Assembly (NCBI GenBank): GCA_030686995.1
Contig: CM060681.1
Location: 162,217,333-162,281,332, forward strand
Direction: 5' to 3'
DNA length: 64,000 nt
Origin: Artemisia argyi
Taxonomy: Eukaryota > Streptophyta > Magnoliopsida > Asterales > Asteraceae
Part shown: positions 46,418-56,811 of the stretch, piece after piece
How the letters are laid out: each line of letters begins with the position of its first letter
Numbering within the stretch: the first letter of the stretch is position 1
The notes under the pieces: generated by a model
Told to the model about the DNA's origin: nothing
The model's input: only the letters and a program-made list of their open reading frames with translations
Databases searched by the model: none
Program-made: the position numbers and the translations under genes

Positions 46418-47648
46418 CTAAAGGTAGCATCTTTTGAGATTGCATATATTCCAAGTTTGCGCCAGGTCATGACCTTCCATATCGCGCAACCTGTATGTAC
46501 CATTACCTAGTGCATTCGTGACCTCGTAGGGTCCTTCCCATTTGGGTCCAAGCTTGCCTGTGTCTTCTGCGTGGCTTGCATCATTAGCGCGGTATACAAA
46601 TTCTCCTGGCCTGAAGGAAGTATGCTTGACTTTTGCATCATAATATTTCTTCATTTTTGCTTTAGCCTTTGCTTCGCGTATAGCTGCGCGTTCGCGCCTT
46701 TCTTCCAGCAAGTCCAAGTCTATGCGCCGCTCCTCGTCATTTGTTGTGACATTTACCTCTGCTGTTCGTATAGTTGGCATTCCAATCTCAGCTGGTATGA
46801 CGGCTTCTGTTCCATAGACAAGAGAAAATGGTGTGTCCCCGGTACTAGTTTTGATTGTGGTGCGGTGCGCCCATAAAACATGTGACAACTCGTCCACCCA
46901 TTTTCCTTTGTGTCTATCAAGGCGCGCCTTTATCCCTTCGCCTAAACTACGATTCGCGCACTCAACTAAGCCATTGGTTTGTGGGTGTTTTACTAAAGCA
47001 AAGTGTTGTGTGATGTTCAATTGCGCGCACCAATCTTTGAATGGGTTGTCACAAAATTGTTTCCCATTATCTGATATGATTTCCCCAGGTAGCCCAAAGC
47101 GACACATGATATTGTCCCACACGAAGCGTTTTACCTGGTTTCCAGTGATGCTTACCACTGCTTTTGCCTCAATCCACTTTGTAAAGTAGTCTATGGCTAC
47201 AATGAGGAATTTTAGCCCTCCCGCTGCAACTGGGAAAGGGCCTGCAATGTCAATTCCCCATTAATAGAATGGCCATGGTGAGGTGATGGGGGTTAACTCT
47301 TGTTGTGGTTGGCGTAGAATTGGCCTGTGTACTTGGCAATTGCTGCATTTTTTTTATCATATCTCGCGCATCGTGGTGCATAGTAGGCCAATAATATCCT
47401 GACCGCAGAGCGCGCGCCACAACAGACCGTGGCCCTGAGTGCATGCTACATGATCCAGCGTGAATTTCTTGGAGTACATAATCTGCTTGAAGAGGTCCAA
47501 CACATTGAAGCCACTGTTGTAGGAATGAACGTCGATATAGGATTCCATTTTGAAGTTCAAATCTTTGCGTTGTGCGCCGCACTCTTCGAGCATCCTTTTG
47601 ATCTTGTGGTAAGATTCTTTTGCTGATAAATTCAATGATAGGTGTCAT
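46418..47648 (-). pseudogene. Tat integrase, frameshifted
   Basis: The N-terminal frame (47648-47250) has the zinc module with IHAGSCSMHSG and GYYWPTMHHDARDMIKK. An 8-base T run at 47348-47355 shifts the frame just before the CxxC (readable in another frame as CSNCQVH). The core follows: WGIDIAGPFPVAAGG (first Asp, after a stop where Gln is expected), then the 246-codon frame 47158-46418 with D30 (IISDNGKQF) and E66 (NGLVECANRS), 35 residues apart. The C-terminal GPYEV (KLGPKWEGPYEV) fits the GPY/F module. Inserts cDNA; inactive here. Confidence 0.92.
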
Positions 47649-47660
47649 CCACGTGGGATC

Positions 47661-48266
47661 CTACTTTTCTATCACCGTGGATACTTCCATCTCCAGGATT
47701 GATTTGTTTTTTAGGGTTTCTACCAATACCTGTTTTGATAGATGCGCAAAGCTTGTAGATGCAATCTTGCTAAGCGCATCAGCTTTCCTGTTATCCCCTC
47801 TAGGTACTTGTTTGATTGTGAACCTATCAAAGTTCTGAATTAAGGACCTGGTATTTTCCAGGTATTGGATCATGTGTTCATCCTTGGCTTCATACTCACC
47901 TAACACATGGTTAGCTACTAGCCTGGAATCCACGTTTGCCTCTAGGTTGCGTACACCCATTTGAATTGCAATACGCAGTCCAGCGAGTATGGCTTCGTAT
48001 TCCGCCTCATTGTTTGTCGCTGTGAATTCGAAACGCAGCGCTTAGGTAAACTCCATTCCTTTTGGATTAGTAAGGATAAGGCCTGTGCCTGATCCATCCA
48101 CACATGAGGATCCATCTGTAAACAGAATCCTAGGTTCCTGTAGATCTGTTTTGCTTGTTGAAGTTGGACTATCGGTATCTGGCTTTTCAACAGTAAAGTC
48201 AGCTAATATCTGCCCCTTGATTGCAGTGCATGGTCTATACGAGATGTTATACTCGCTCAACAACAC
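47661..48266 (-). pseudogene. Tat second (archaeal-type) RNase H
   Basis: Reads ILFTDGSSCVDGSGTGL (first Asp), NNEAEYEAILAGL (Glu), VDSRLVANHVLGEYEA (second Asp) and RGDNRKADALSKIAS (last Asp), the DEDD set of an acquired RNase H typical of Tat/Ogre elements. It is broken by a TAA where Tyr is expected (about 48044), and it is separated from the preceding reverse transcriptase by the TAG at 48324-48326. It removes the RNA strand of the RNA-DNA hybrid, apparently taking over from the degenerate first RNase H. Confidence 0.88.
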
Positions 48267-48323
48267 ACTCCACTTTTGTAGCCGTCCTGATACGTCAGGT
48301 TTAGAGATAACTTGTTTGATTGG

Positions 48324-50213
48324 CTAGTCCGTAATCACAGCGATTGGGTGCGCTTGAAAGTATCTGCGCAGTCTTTTAGCTGCGAATACTAGAGCTAAGA
48401 CCAGCTTTTCCATGGCGTTGTAGTTAGTCTCTGTCTTCTTCAATGCTTTGCTTACAAAGTATATGGGTATTTGGACAGAGTTCCTATCTGTCAATAGTAC
48501 TGCGCTAACTGCTCCGTGGGTTGCAGATAAGTACATGATTAACTCTTCCCTTGGTCGTGGTGCGACAAGTTTGGGGAGTGATGCCAGATGCTGTTTTAGC
48601 TGTTGGAAAGCTACTTCTGCTTCCTCAGTCCAACGAAAGTCTCCCTTTTTGGTGCACTTCGTGAGTGTTTTAAAGAGAGGGAGTGATTTGTCTGCTGACT
48701 TAGATAAGAAACGGTTTAGCCCAGCTAGCTTTCTGTTAAATGACTGGACTTCTTTTAGTGTGCGCGGTGAGGGGAGATCGATGACAGCTTTTGTTTTTTC
48801 TGGGCAAGGCTTGATTCCATCAGGTTCTATTAAGTATCCAAGGAACATGCCTTCTGTTGCGCCAAAGGTCCACTTCTTAGGATTTAATTTCATGTTTATT
48901 TTTCCCAATGTTTTGAACGTCTCCTCAATGTCGCGCACCAATTCTTCCTCTGTGTGGCTCTTGATGACAAGGTCATCAACATAGACTTCCAAGTTTCGTC
49001 CTACTTGTTTTTCAAAAGCCATGTCCACGAATCGCTGGTATGTCGCACCTGCGTTTTTTAGGCCAAAAGGCATTTTTATGTAGCAATAGACCCCTTGACT
49101 GGTGTGGAAAGCTGTTTTTTCTTCATCCTCCACCGCCATCTGGATTTGATGGTACCTTTTATACGCGTCTAGGAAGCATTTAAAAGGATATCCGCACAGG
49201 GATTCTACTTTCCAGTCTATCTCTGGCAGTAGGTAGTAGTCCTGTGGACATGCTTTATTGAGGTCTGTGAAGTCCACGCACATCCTCCAACTGCCATCGT
49301 TCTTCTTTACCATCACTGGATTAGAGATCCAGTCGTGATAGTATACTTCGCGCATAATGCCTGCGTCTACAAGTTTGTGTACTTCTTCTAGGATAGCTTT
49401 TGCGCGATCTGGGGCCTGGCCGCGCTTCTTCTGTCGTATTGGGGGATATCCTTGTTGGATTTGTAGCTTGTGCTCCGTAATAGAGCGTGGCACTCCGGTC
49501 ATGTGCTTTGGTTCCCACGCAAAGATACTCAGGTTCTTCTGCAAGAGTGCGCACACAGCCGCTTTACCTTTGTCAGATAAAGATCCTCCAATCGAGATTT
49601 GTTGATCTGGGTAGTCAGGATGAATAGCGACTTTTAAGTTTGGCATTTTTTCTGCGCGCTGTTCTGGAATATTCTCCACCTCACTGGTTACTGCGTTGCA
49701 CTCTTTAGGTGGCTCTGTGGTGTTGTAGAGGGTGACAATTCCTCCTTCTACTGGAACTTTGAGCATCCCATGTGCTGTGGATGGTACAGCGCGCATGGAT
49801 GATATTCTAGGTCTCCCAATGATGCCGTTGTACGGTGAAGGAGACTTGATTAGCATGAAATTTATCCACCTTGCTGTTGAGTGTTGTTCATCGCCTACGA
49901 CTACAAGTAAGCGTAATTGCCCCATAGGCCATATCTTTTCACCTGTGAACCCAGTCAGCGACGTTGTGGCTGGCATCAATTGACTTTGTATCTCAGGTCG
50001 TAGCCTTTTGAAGCAATGCTCATATAGGATGTCTGTGGATGCCCCTCCATTGATATACATGCGTCGAATCTCGTGTCCCCCAGTATGTATCTCAATAGTT
50101 AGTGGCTCTATTACTACGTTGTCCGCAGCTAGAGTGGGGAAGGATATCTCCTTTTCTGAAGAGAACTTTTGACTGACTTTTTGTTTTGTCTTGCGTTGCC
50201 ATGACTGTATCAT
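48324..50213 (-). pseudogene. Tat protease-reverse transcriptase-RNase H
   Basis: A 629-codon frame. The protease motif RMYINGGASTDILYEHCF has Asn55 where the catalytic Asp is expected. Reverse transcriptase motifs: WRMCVDFTDLNKACP (310-323), CFLDAYKRYHQIQM, KMPFGLKNAGATYQR and the intact catalytic YVDD at 411-414. The first RNase H retains LIMYLSATHGAVSAVLL, in which the first catalytic Asp is missing, as usual in elements that gained a second RNase H. It stops at a TAG (VITD-stop-PIKQV), most simply CAG to TAG. Confidence 0.93.
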
Positions 50214-50249
50214 GTAGATGATGTCCGCTTTATCTTGGGAGGTTCTTTC

Positions 50250-52039
50250 TTGCCTCCATTCCTTTGCTTGTCCTTCCCTTCTTTAATGTTTTTTACGAGG
50301 TAATCCATTCTACCCTCCGTTACTAATTTTTCAATTAGTTGTCGTAGCTGGACACACTCATTGGTTGTATCGCCTTTTTGGCCATGATATTCTCATTATC
50401 CATTCCCTATGCACTTGTCCTCTATGGCACGCATTGGTGGAGGTTTTGGGAAGTTTGCACCTTCTGTAACAAATATTTCCCTCGGAGTCTTTGTGAGAGA
50501 GGTATACTTGTCATTATCTCGTCCACTGCGATAATTCTTGCTGCGGTTGCTGCTCTGATCATTGGATTGTCTCCTAGGCTATTCTTGTTGCCTATAATTT
50601 GAGTATCCTTTTTTACTATCCGCAGCGGCTGCTTCTCCTTGTATGAAGGATCTTGTGTGCTTCATTAGCTCATCGAAGGTTTGGGGAACCTTGTCGTTTA
50701 GCTTCCAAATGAGTTCTGGGTTATTAATCCCATTCATGAACCCTGAAATTTTTAGGACTTCAGGACATGCTTTGACATGTATACACTCATCTTTAAAGCG
50801 TTCCATATAAGCACTGGTTGATTCCCCTTGGCGCTATTTTACTCCGGCTAGTTCAACAGGGTTTTTAGCACACTTGTTTCTTTGGGTGAAGTTTAAACGG
50901 AATGCTTTTCGCAATTCTTCAAACCCGCCAGTGCTCCTTCATGGAAGCTTGTTAAACCACGTGCGCGCATTCCTTAATAAGGTGGAGTTAAACATATGGC
51001 ACCACACAGGTTGTGGCCAATTTTCGATTGTAGAAGTTGATTCGAAAATTTTTAGGTGGTCATCCGGATCACCTGTTCCATCATATGTTTTAACATTAGT
51101 GGGCATGCGCCTTCTCTTTATGATTAGAGTAATCGCTGATGCATCGTGTAAATGCATCAACTTTCTGGCGACGCCACGGAAGAGACATGTCTTCGTCATC
51201 TTCTTCGTGACGTCTTCCTCTAGACTTCCAGTGTCCTGTTTCCTTATCCTCGTTGTCCGAGGAGTCATTGGAGGAAGAGTAATCTCTTTTGCGGCTCTTG
51301 CGCTTGGGGATATTCTTCTCCCTAATATGTCATGAATTCTTTTGCTCCCAGACCTGGAGGAACCTTGACTTGGTGAATGTTGAGGTCCTAATCTGTCTTG
51401 TATCCCTCGACTACCAAGTCTAGAATGAACATTGGTGCGCCTCTCGCCGTCTTCATATTCCTCTTAATATTGTGAGTCAGATGTCGTACCCATCCTATCA
51501 TGGATAGTGGTACGTCTTTCATTATTTTCGCGTCGTCCTCGTAGGTGGCGCGGTGGTGATACTTCGCGTTCAGGACCAAAGTTGAGCCGGGCTTGCAGGC
51601 TCGTACTTGACCTTCTCCTCGCTTCTTCTTGCATGAGGGCGGTTAGAGTTTCGTAATTTTGGGATACAAAATTACCCAACGTTAGGTCAGGTGCATCCTC
51701 ATTAGCTGCAAGAATATTTGCCTCAGTATTAGGCACCCTATCTCGGTTAGGTGCGCAAGGCGGCACAGTGTTGTCCACTATAGGTGCCGTTTGGTGGGGA
51801 GTATTGAAGAGGGCGCGCTGGAGTTCTTCAACGCTTGGGACTACTGTGATGGCTTGGGTAGTCCTTATAGGTAATTCTACCGCGGGGAGAGGTAGGGTTG
51901 GACCCGTTTCTTGGTGACCAGGCGCACTGGTTGTCCCAGAAGCCTGCCTAGAGGTCGAATCTTGTTGGTTCTTCCTCTGGGGGTCACGTGTTTTGTCCAA
52001 CTGTGGAGTCCGCTGGCTCGAGTTTTTGTTCTTCGTCAT
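50250..52039 (-). pseudogene. Tat gag, fragmented
   Basis: Starts MTKNKNSSQRTPQLDKTRDP at 52039 with a long Gln/Pro/Thr-rich N-terminus. The core in other frames reads VKTYDGTGDPDDHLKIF and LLRNARTWFNKLP (51268-50939), then MERFKDECIHVKACPEVLKI and FDELMKHTRSFIQGE (50806-50579). A CEYH-type zinc motif is recognisable only as EYHGQKGDTTNEC (about 50390) with a stop in place of the first Cys. At least four frame breaks separate the pieces. Confidence 0.85.
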
Positions 52040-52044
52040 TCTAG

Positions 52045-52084
52045 TTCTTTAGTTCTTAGTGTTGGTCCCACGGATGACGCCACT
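52045..52084 (-). other. Tat primer binding site region
   Basis: On the minus strand AGTGGCGTCATCCGTGGGAC follows the 5' LTR end, comparable to the TGGCGCC...GTGGGA sites of Tat elements. The tRNA species cannot be named with confidence. Confidence 0.55.
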
Positions 52085-52213
52085 TGTGGATACAAAAGTT
52101 GGGCGTTCCTAGTTTGGGCTCTTGCTCTCGTACCAATTAGCTTCTTAATGCTTGAAACCTGCGCACTAAGAAAATAAATAAACATCGTTAGGCTTATCGT
52201 GGGATTGTTTCCC
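52085..52213 (-). repeat. Tat 5' LTR, truncated to 129 bp
   Basis: TGTGGATACAAAAGTTGGGCG... matches the first 130 bases of the left LTR and stops at GATTGTTTCCCA. The next bases AGCCTATGGTAATC belong to the TR-GAG 3' region (compare 33560). TTTCCCA is shared by both parents, marking a microhomology junction. Confidence 0.85.
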
Positions 52214-52491
52214 AAGCCTATGGTAATCTATTTTTTTATGACAGGTAGTGAGAGATGTTTTCCATTTCTAATATTGTGATATACACTTTATTACACCCGA
52301 GAGATGTGAGTATCTAAACACTATTTGTGAGGTGCTAGTGTATGACCTCCGTGCTTGTCTTTGGTCTTTAGTGGAATAATTATTTGTTGTAATTACTTTT
52401 ATATTAGTGTTAAATGACCCCTATCTTGTATTTTGATTAGAATAAAAGCGCATTTTCTTGAGGACAAGCAAATCTCAAGTGTAAGGGTATT
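52214..52491 (+). other. 3' internal tail of a TR-GAG element
   Basis: Matches 33555-33837 nearly base for base, including the TTGAGGACAAGCAAATCTCA block and the polypurine tract CAAGTGTAAGGGTAT that precedes the LTR. Confidence 0.9.
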
Positions 52492-54083
52492 TGATGAGGC
52501 GAAAAATGAGCCGTTTTTAGGAGGTCATTTAAGCCCGGATTTGAATTTATTTGATCAAATATTGCCCCAAATCGTTCCTTTTGTCATTTTAGGTACTTTT
52601 AGAGTGAATTCTGGAAAAGGAAGCATTTTGGACGTTTTAGGAGCATAAAAGTTAAGAAAACGGCAAAGTCTTAATTTTTCTTGCTGGGAACAGTACCTGA
52701 CGACGTCAAGTGTTTCTATGTGACGGCGTCAAGAGTAAACAAGAGGTGGAAGTGGTGACGGTCTAGTGAAAACGTGACGGCGTCACCCAAGTCCGTCGAG
52801 AGTAAAATTAAAGAGTGATGGCCTAGATGACTTCCTGAAGGCGTCACGTAGTCCGTCACGTGTTAACTTGTCAAAACTGGCACGCGGAGTAGCTGATATT
52901 GTTTTGGTCATAACTTTTGCATACGAACTCGGATTTAGGTGATTCAAAAGCCCACACGAAGAGGACGAAGAAATATTCGATTTGGTGAAAATGGCGGGCT
53001 GACGCCGCCATGTGTTAAAGCTGACACCATCAAGCCTTGCCGACAGAAAACTTGCTTATAAATATAACATCATAACTTCACTTTTTGTAGGCCCTAACCC
53101 TAAGGTGGATTCTTAGGTTTAGGTAGGTGTTCTTCCAGCAACTTAGAGGGTTTCAATCACTCCATAAACATCATATATTGGTTTGTTGATTCTATCTTAA
53201 TCATGTTTTCCATTATCATTCTTGCTTGCTCTTCTTTGATGATGTTTTGCTAATTCACCTTGTGTCTACTTATGTTTATGTGAAACTTGTATATAATTGA
53301 TTAGATCTTATTGATTCCTTGTTGATGTTTGTGTCTATGTTCATCAATTAGGGTGTGACACTTCGATATGTCTAGTTGATTTAGCTTATAATTCTTGATT
53401 CCTATTGTCTCTTGTTTGGTTGATTGTATTCGATGTTAGGCTTAAGAAAACTGGCAGACTTCCATAGGTAACATGCTTGAACGTCTTAAGAAACATGAAC
53501 CAATGCGTACTAGGTTATTATGGTTGTATTTAATGCATGAGCGAATTCTAATGATCCCATGTTAGGAGCTTCTTGCAGGCTCGACATAGGAGTGAAGTAA
53601 GAGCTTATAGAGTTGGGGAAGTACGTACGCCACCCCATGAATGGTATTAAGGAATACAACCCGTCAATTAAAACAAGGTGTGACAATTCAATAGGTAGAA
53701 TTGGATAGCTAGCAAGGAGTAACATATCATAGGTAGACATGCTTCACTTATCTTGTAGAACCTTAGTTTATTTTTCTTGCACATTAGTTTGATTAGTAGC
53801 TTTTGGGTTAGTTGATTAGCAACTAATTCCGCCCCTCCTTCCAATACCCGAGATTTTTACTTGCTTTTCATAAAATATAAAAATACAAAAAGAATCATCC
53901 TTCACCTTTAGACCTAGTTAAATTAATTTCTAATCCTAGCGACACTATTCCTGAGTTGAACGATCAATCCCCCGGTACTTGTCACTATACTATACTATAA
54001 TGATCAGGTACACTGCCTGGTGGGGGTTGTAAGCTTCTCGAGATCCCTTGAGAGGTAAAGCCTGGTGCGATTCCTACGTATCA
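52492..54083 (+). repeat. Divergent LTR of the TGACGGCGTCA family
   Basis: Starts TGATGAGGCG and ends CTACGTATCA. Outer parts match the other copies (GGGGTCATTTAAGCC-like start; CTGGCAGACTTCCATAGG and CCTGGTGGGGGTTGTAAGC near the end), but 52740-53430 is largely different, with its own TATA-like TTATAAATATAAC (about 53055). Palindromes persist (TGACGACGTCA, TGACGGCGTCA). Represents a distinct subfamily or recombinant. Confidence 0.8.
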
Positions 54084-55750
54084 CACCAAGATCCACAACA
54101 GCAACCATCTTGAATGATTTCTCAAACAATTAGAGGTCTAACATATCAAAATCATCAAACAACTCAAGATTCACCAACAAAAATGCCCAAAATAGTCAAA
54201 GAAGTGCTATCCTAAACACTCCCAATTCAAGGTTTAACCCTCCAAGTCTGCATAAATTGGGTCAGAAAAAAGAAGTACTTTTAGGAAAGGTGTGTATTGT
54301 GGAAATTGTGGAAAATAAGGGCATCTTAAGGAAGAATGTTACAAGATTGTAGGCTATCCTGTTAGTCATCCATTGCATGGTAAGGTGAAACCCGCAAGGC
54401 AGTATCAAACAAAGCAAGATTACAAAAATGCTAGGGCTGTAAACATGGTTATGGGACAAGATGATACCAACAATGCAAGCACTTCTGGTCAAGAAAATGC
54501 ACCTCCAGAGACTCATGTATCAGCTAGGATGGATCAAATACAAAACTAGCTCAACCAAGTCCTTCTCATGTTGCAGAATCAACATGGCACTTCACATGGT
54601 ATTTTCTCTTCTAAAGTTACTAAACTGCCAAAATTTACTACTTCTCTCATACCATGTCTTAAGGTTGCTTGGATCATAGACAGTGGGGCAACAGATCACA
54701 TATCCATATCCCTCAAAATCATGCATAGCATACATAAATGTGCCACACCTATCATTGTTTCACTGCCAAATGGAAAAACTGTACAAGTCACAATAGTTGG
54801 ACTAGTAAGAATCAATGAACATATCACCCTCACCAATGTGTTTTACATACCAACCTTTACCTTCAACATTATCTCAATAAGTAGGTTATTACATGGGACC
54901 AATATTTCACTCATACTCACAACTACTTTATGTATCTTTTAGGACCAAAGCAAGAGGATAGCACTTGGCAACCTTTGTGATGGTCTCTACTTTCTCTCAT
55001 CATCACCCTCACCATCTGGAACTACAACAACCATCCTCCACAATATCAGCAAATCACAACTCTGGCATTCAAGACTTGGTCACCCATCCTTGAATATTTT
55101 CAAAAGAATAAAGTGTTTGTCTCATTTAGCTTCTAACAATTCTGAACCTTCATGTAATGTGTGTCATCATTCAAAGCAAACTGCTTTACCATTTCATTCT
55201 AGTACATCATATGCTGCTTCTATATTCAATTTGATTCATGTTGATGTTTGGGGGCCATATAAACAAACAACCATTAATAGTGCAAATACTTCCTAAGAAT
55301 GATCATTCAAGGCCATATGGATATACTTATTGCCAACAAAGTCACACACCATCTCAAGGCATTGAATTCATAAACTATTCACTTTCTGATTTCTTTCAAA
55401 CACATGGAATAGTGCACCAAACATTTTGTCCAAACACTCCACAAACAGAATGCTAGAGTTGAAAGAAAATATAAACACCTTTTGGAAGTGGCTAGATCAA
55501 TTAAGTTTCAGGGACATTTTACTACTCACCTTTGGGGATATTGCCTACTTACTGCAACCTACATTATCAATAGACTTCCCTCCAAGACAATTCAAAACAG
55601 CTCACCTTATGAAATCCTTCACAAGGTACCACCTGACTTAGACCACATGAGGATCCTAGGCTGCCTAGCATATGTTCATCACCATTCCTCAGATAAGTTT
55701 GCACCTAGGTCCATCCCCGCAATACTTGTTGGATACCCCACCACATAAAA
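54084..55750 (+). pseudogene. Copia gag end, protease and integrase, decayed
   Basis: The zinc knuckle CGNCGK-stop-GHLKEEC is followed by YKIVGYPVSHPLHGK (about 54300-54385). Protease WIIDSGATDHIS is intact at about 54670. The GAG-pre-integrase module SQLWHSRLGHPSLN then CNVCHHSKQTALPF is at 55050-55190. The integrase core starts with LIHVDVWGPYK (first Asp); a deletion then removes most of the region up to the second Asp, and QGIEFINYSLSDFFQTHGIVHQ resumes. The Glu region is frameshifted near 55455 and LTATYIINRLPSKT follows to about 55745. Not functional. Confidence 0.85.
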
Positions 55751-56811
55751 ATGATATATCCTCTATGATCCAAAAACCTATAAAGTTATCACAATCAGGA
55801 ATGTAGATTTTGATGAGACAAAATTTCCTTTCTCACAACAACATACAATTACAACTTACACAACCACACCTCAAATCATTGATCCTACAACTATACCTAT
55901 TTTCCAAAACACCCCTTTACCCAGTCTTACTGATTCAGCTATCACTCTAACTCCCACATCTGAACATATTCCATCACCACCTTCATCTGAACCTCACTTA
56001 CCTTCATCTACTCAAGACAACCCATCACCTCCTTCACCACATACTTTACCAAGCATTGATCACCCTATACCTCAGACAACTACATAATCAATTCCTATGC
56101 CACCACCACTACCTCCATAACACACAGGAACATCCATTAGACAAAGACAAATACCAACAAAGCTCACTGACTTTTAATGCACACTACCAAAATATTTTGT
56201 TCACAAAATCCACAAACATAATTATCAATACAACATTAATTATGACAACATCAAATCATCCAAACACAGACCTATGCATATGTTGAACCACAAACCTATG
56301 CCCAAGCATCTAAAGACCTAAAATGGGATGAAGCAATAGATAATGAGCTACAAGCCTTGGAAACCAATCACACTTAGGAGCTTACTCTACTACCCTCAGG
56401 AAAGATACCCATAGGCTGCAAGTGGGTATACAAGATCAAATTTAATGCAAATGGGACAATTGAGAGATACAAGACAAAATTGGTGGCTAAAGGGTAAACT
56501 TAGAAAGAGGGAGTTGATTACAAGGAGACCTTTGGTCCTGTAGCCAAGATGTTAAGTGTCAGAGCCATCCTTACAGTAGCAACACACAATAACTGGATCA
56601 TTGAGTAGTTGGACATCAACAATGCCTTTCTCCATGGAGACTTGCAAGAAGATGTTTACATGACCTTACATAAGGGCTACAACAAATCCAACCTACCACC
56701 TGACACTGTCTGCAAACTCACCAAATCCCTTTATGGACTCAAGCAAACCAACAGACAATGGTTTCACAAAATTACTACTTTCCTGATTACTCTTGGATTC
56801 CAGAAGAGTTA
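55751..56811 (+). pseudogene. Copia reverse transcriptase, 5' half
   Basis: After a Pro/Ser/Thr-rich linker (55850-56090), the reverse transcriptase reads [75 protein letters not shown] and [17 protein letters not shown]. Stops lie near 56376, 56497, 56503 and 56608. The frame is cut at 56811 by the 3.8-kb LTR element and continues at 60602. Confidence 0.9.

Larger units (their letters stand above)
42270..52213 (-). mobile_element. Tat-lineage Ty3/gypsy element with antisense gene
   Basis: Minus strand: truncated 5' LTR (52085-52213), gag (52039 to about 50250), protease-reverse transcriptase-RNase H (50213-48324), a second archaeal-type RNase H (48266-47661), integrase (47648-46418), then an oppositely transcribed gene (43180-45747), polypurine tract and 3' LTR (42270-42764). 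The dual RNase H and the additional antisense ORF before the 3' LTR are known hallmarks of the Tat/Ogre group. It inserted into TR-GAG 2 after GTTACT. Its right end was lost by a deletion that fuses its LTR at TTTCCCA to the TR-GAG tail. Confidence 0.9.
39571..54083 (+). mobile_element. TR-GAG-like gypsy element 2, interrupted and chimeric
   Basis: Left LTR 39571-41014, primer site 41017-41038 and gag 41186-42269 match element 1 closely. It is then interrupted by the minus-strand Tat element (42270-52213). At 52214 the 3' internal tail of a TR-GAG element resumes (compare 33555 onward), with polypurine tract and LTR 52492-54083. That right LTR differs greatly from the left one in U3, so the two ends may come from different elements. 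Flanks AATAG (left) and CACCA (right) do not match. Confidence 0.7.
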
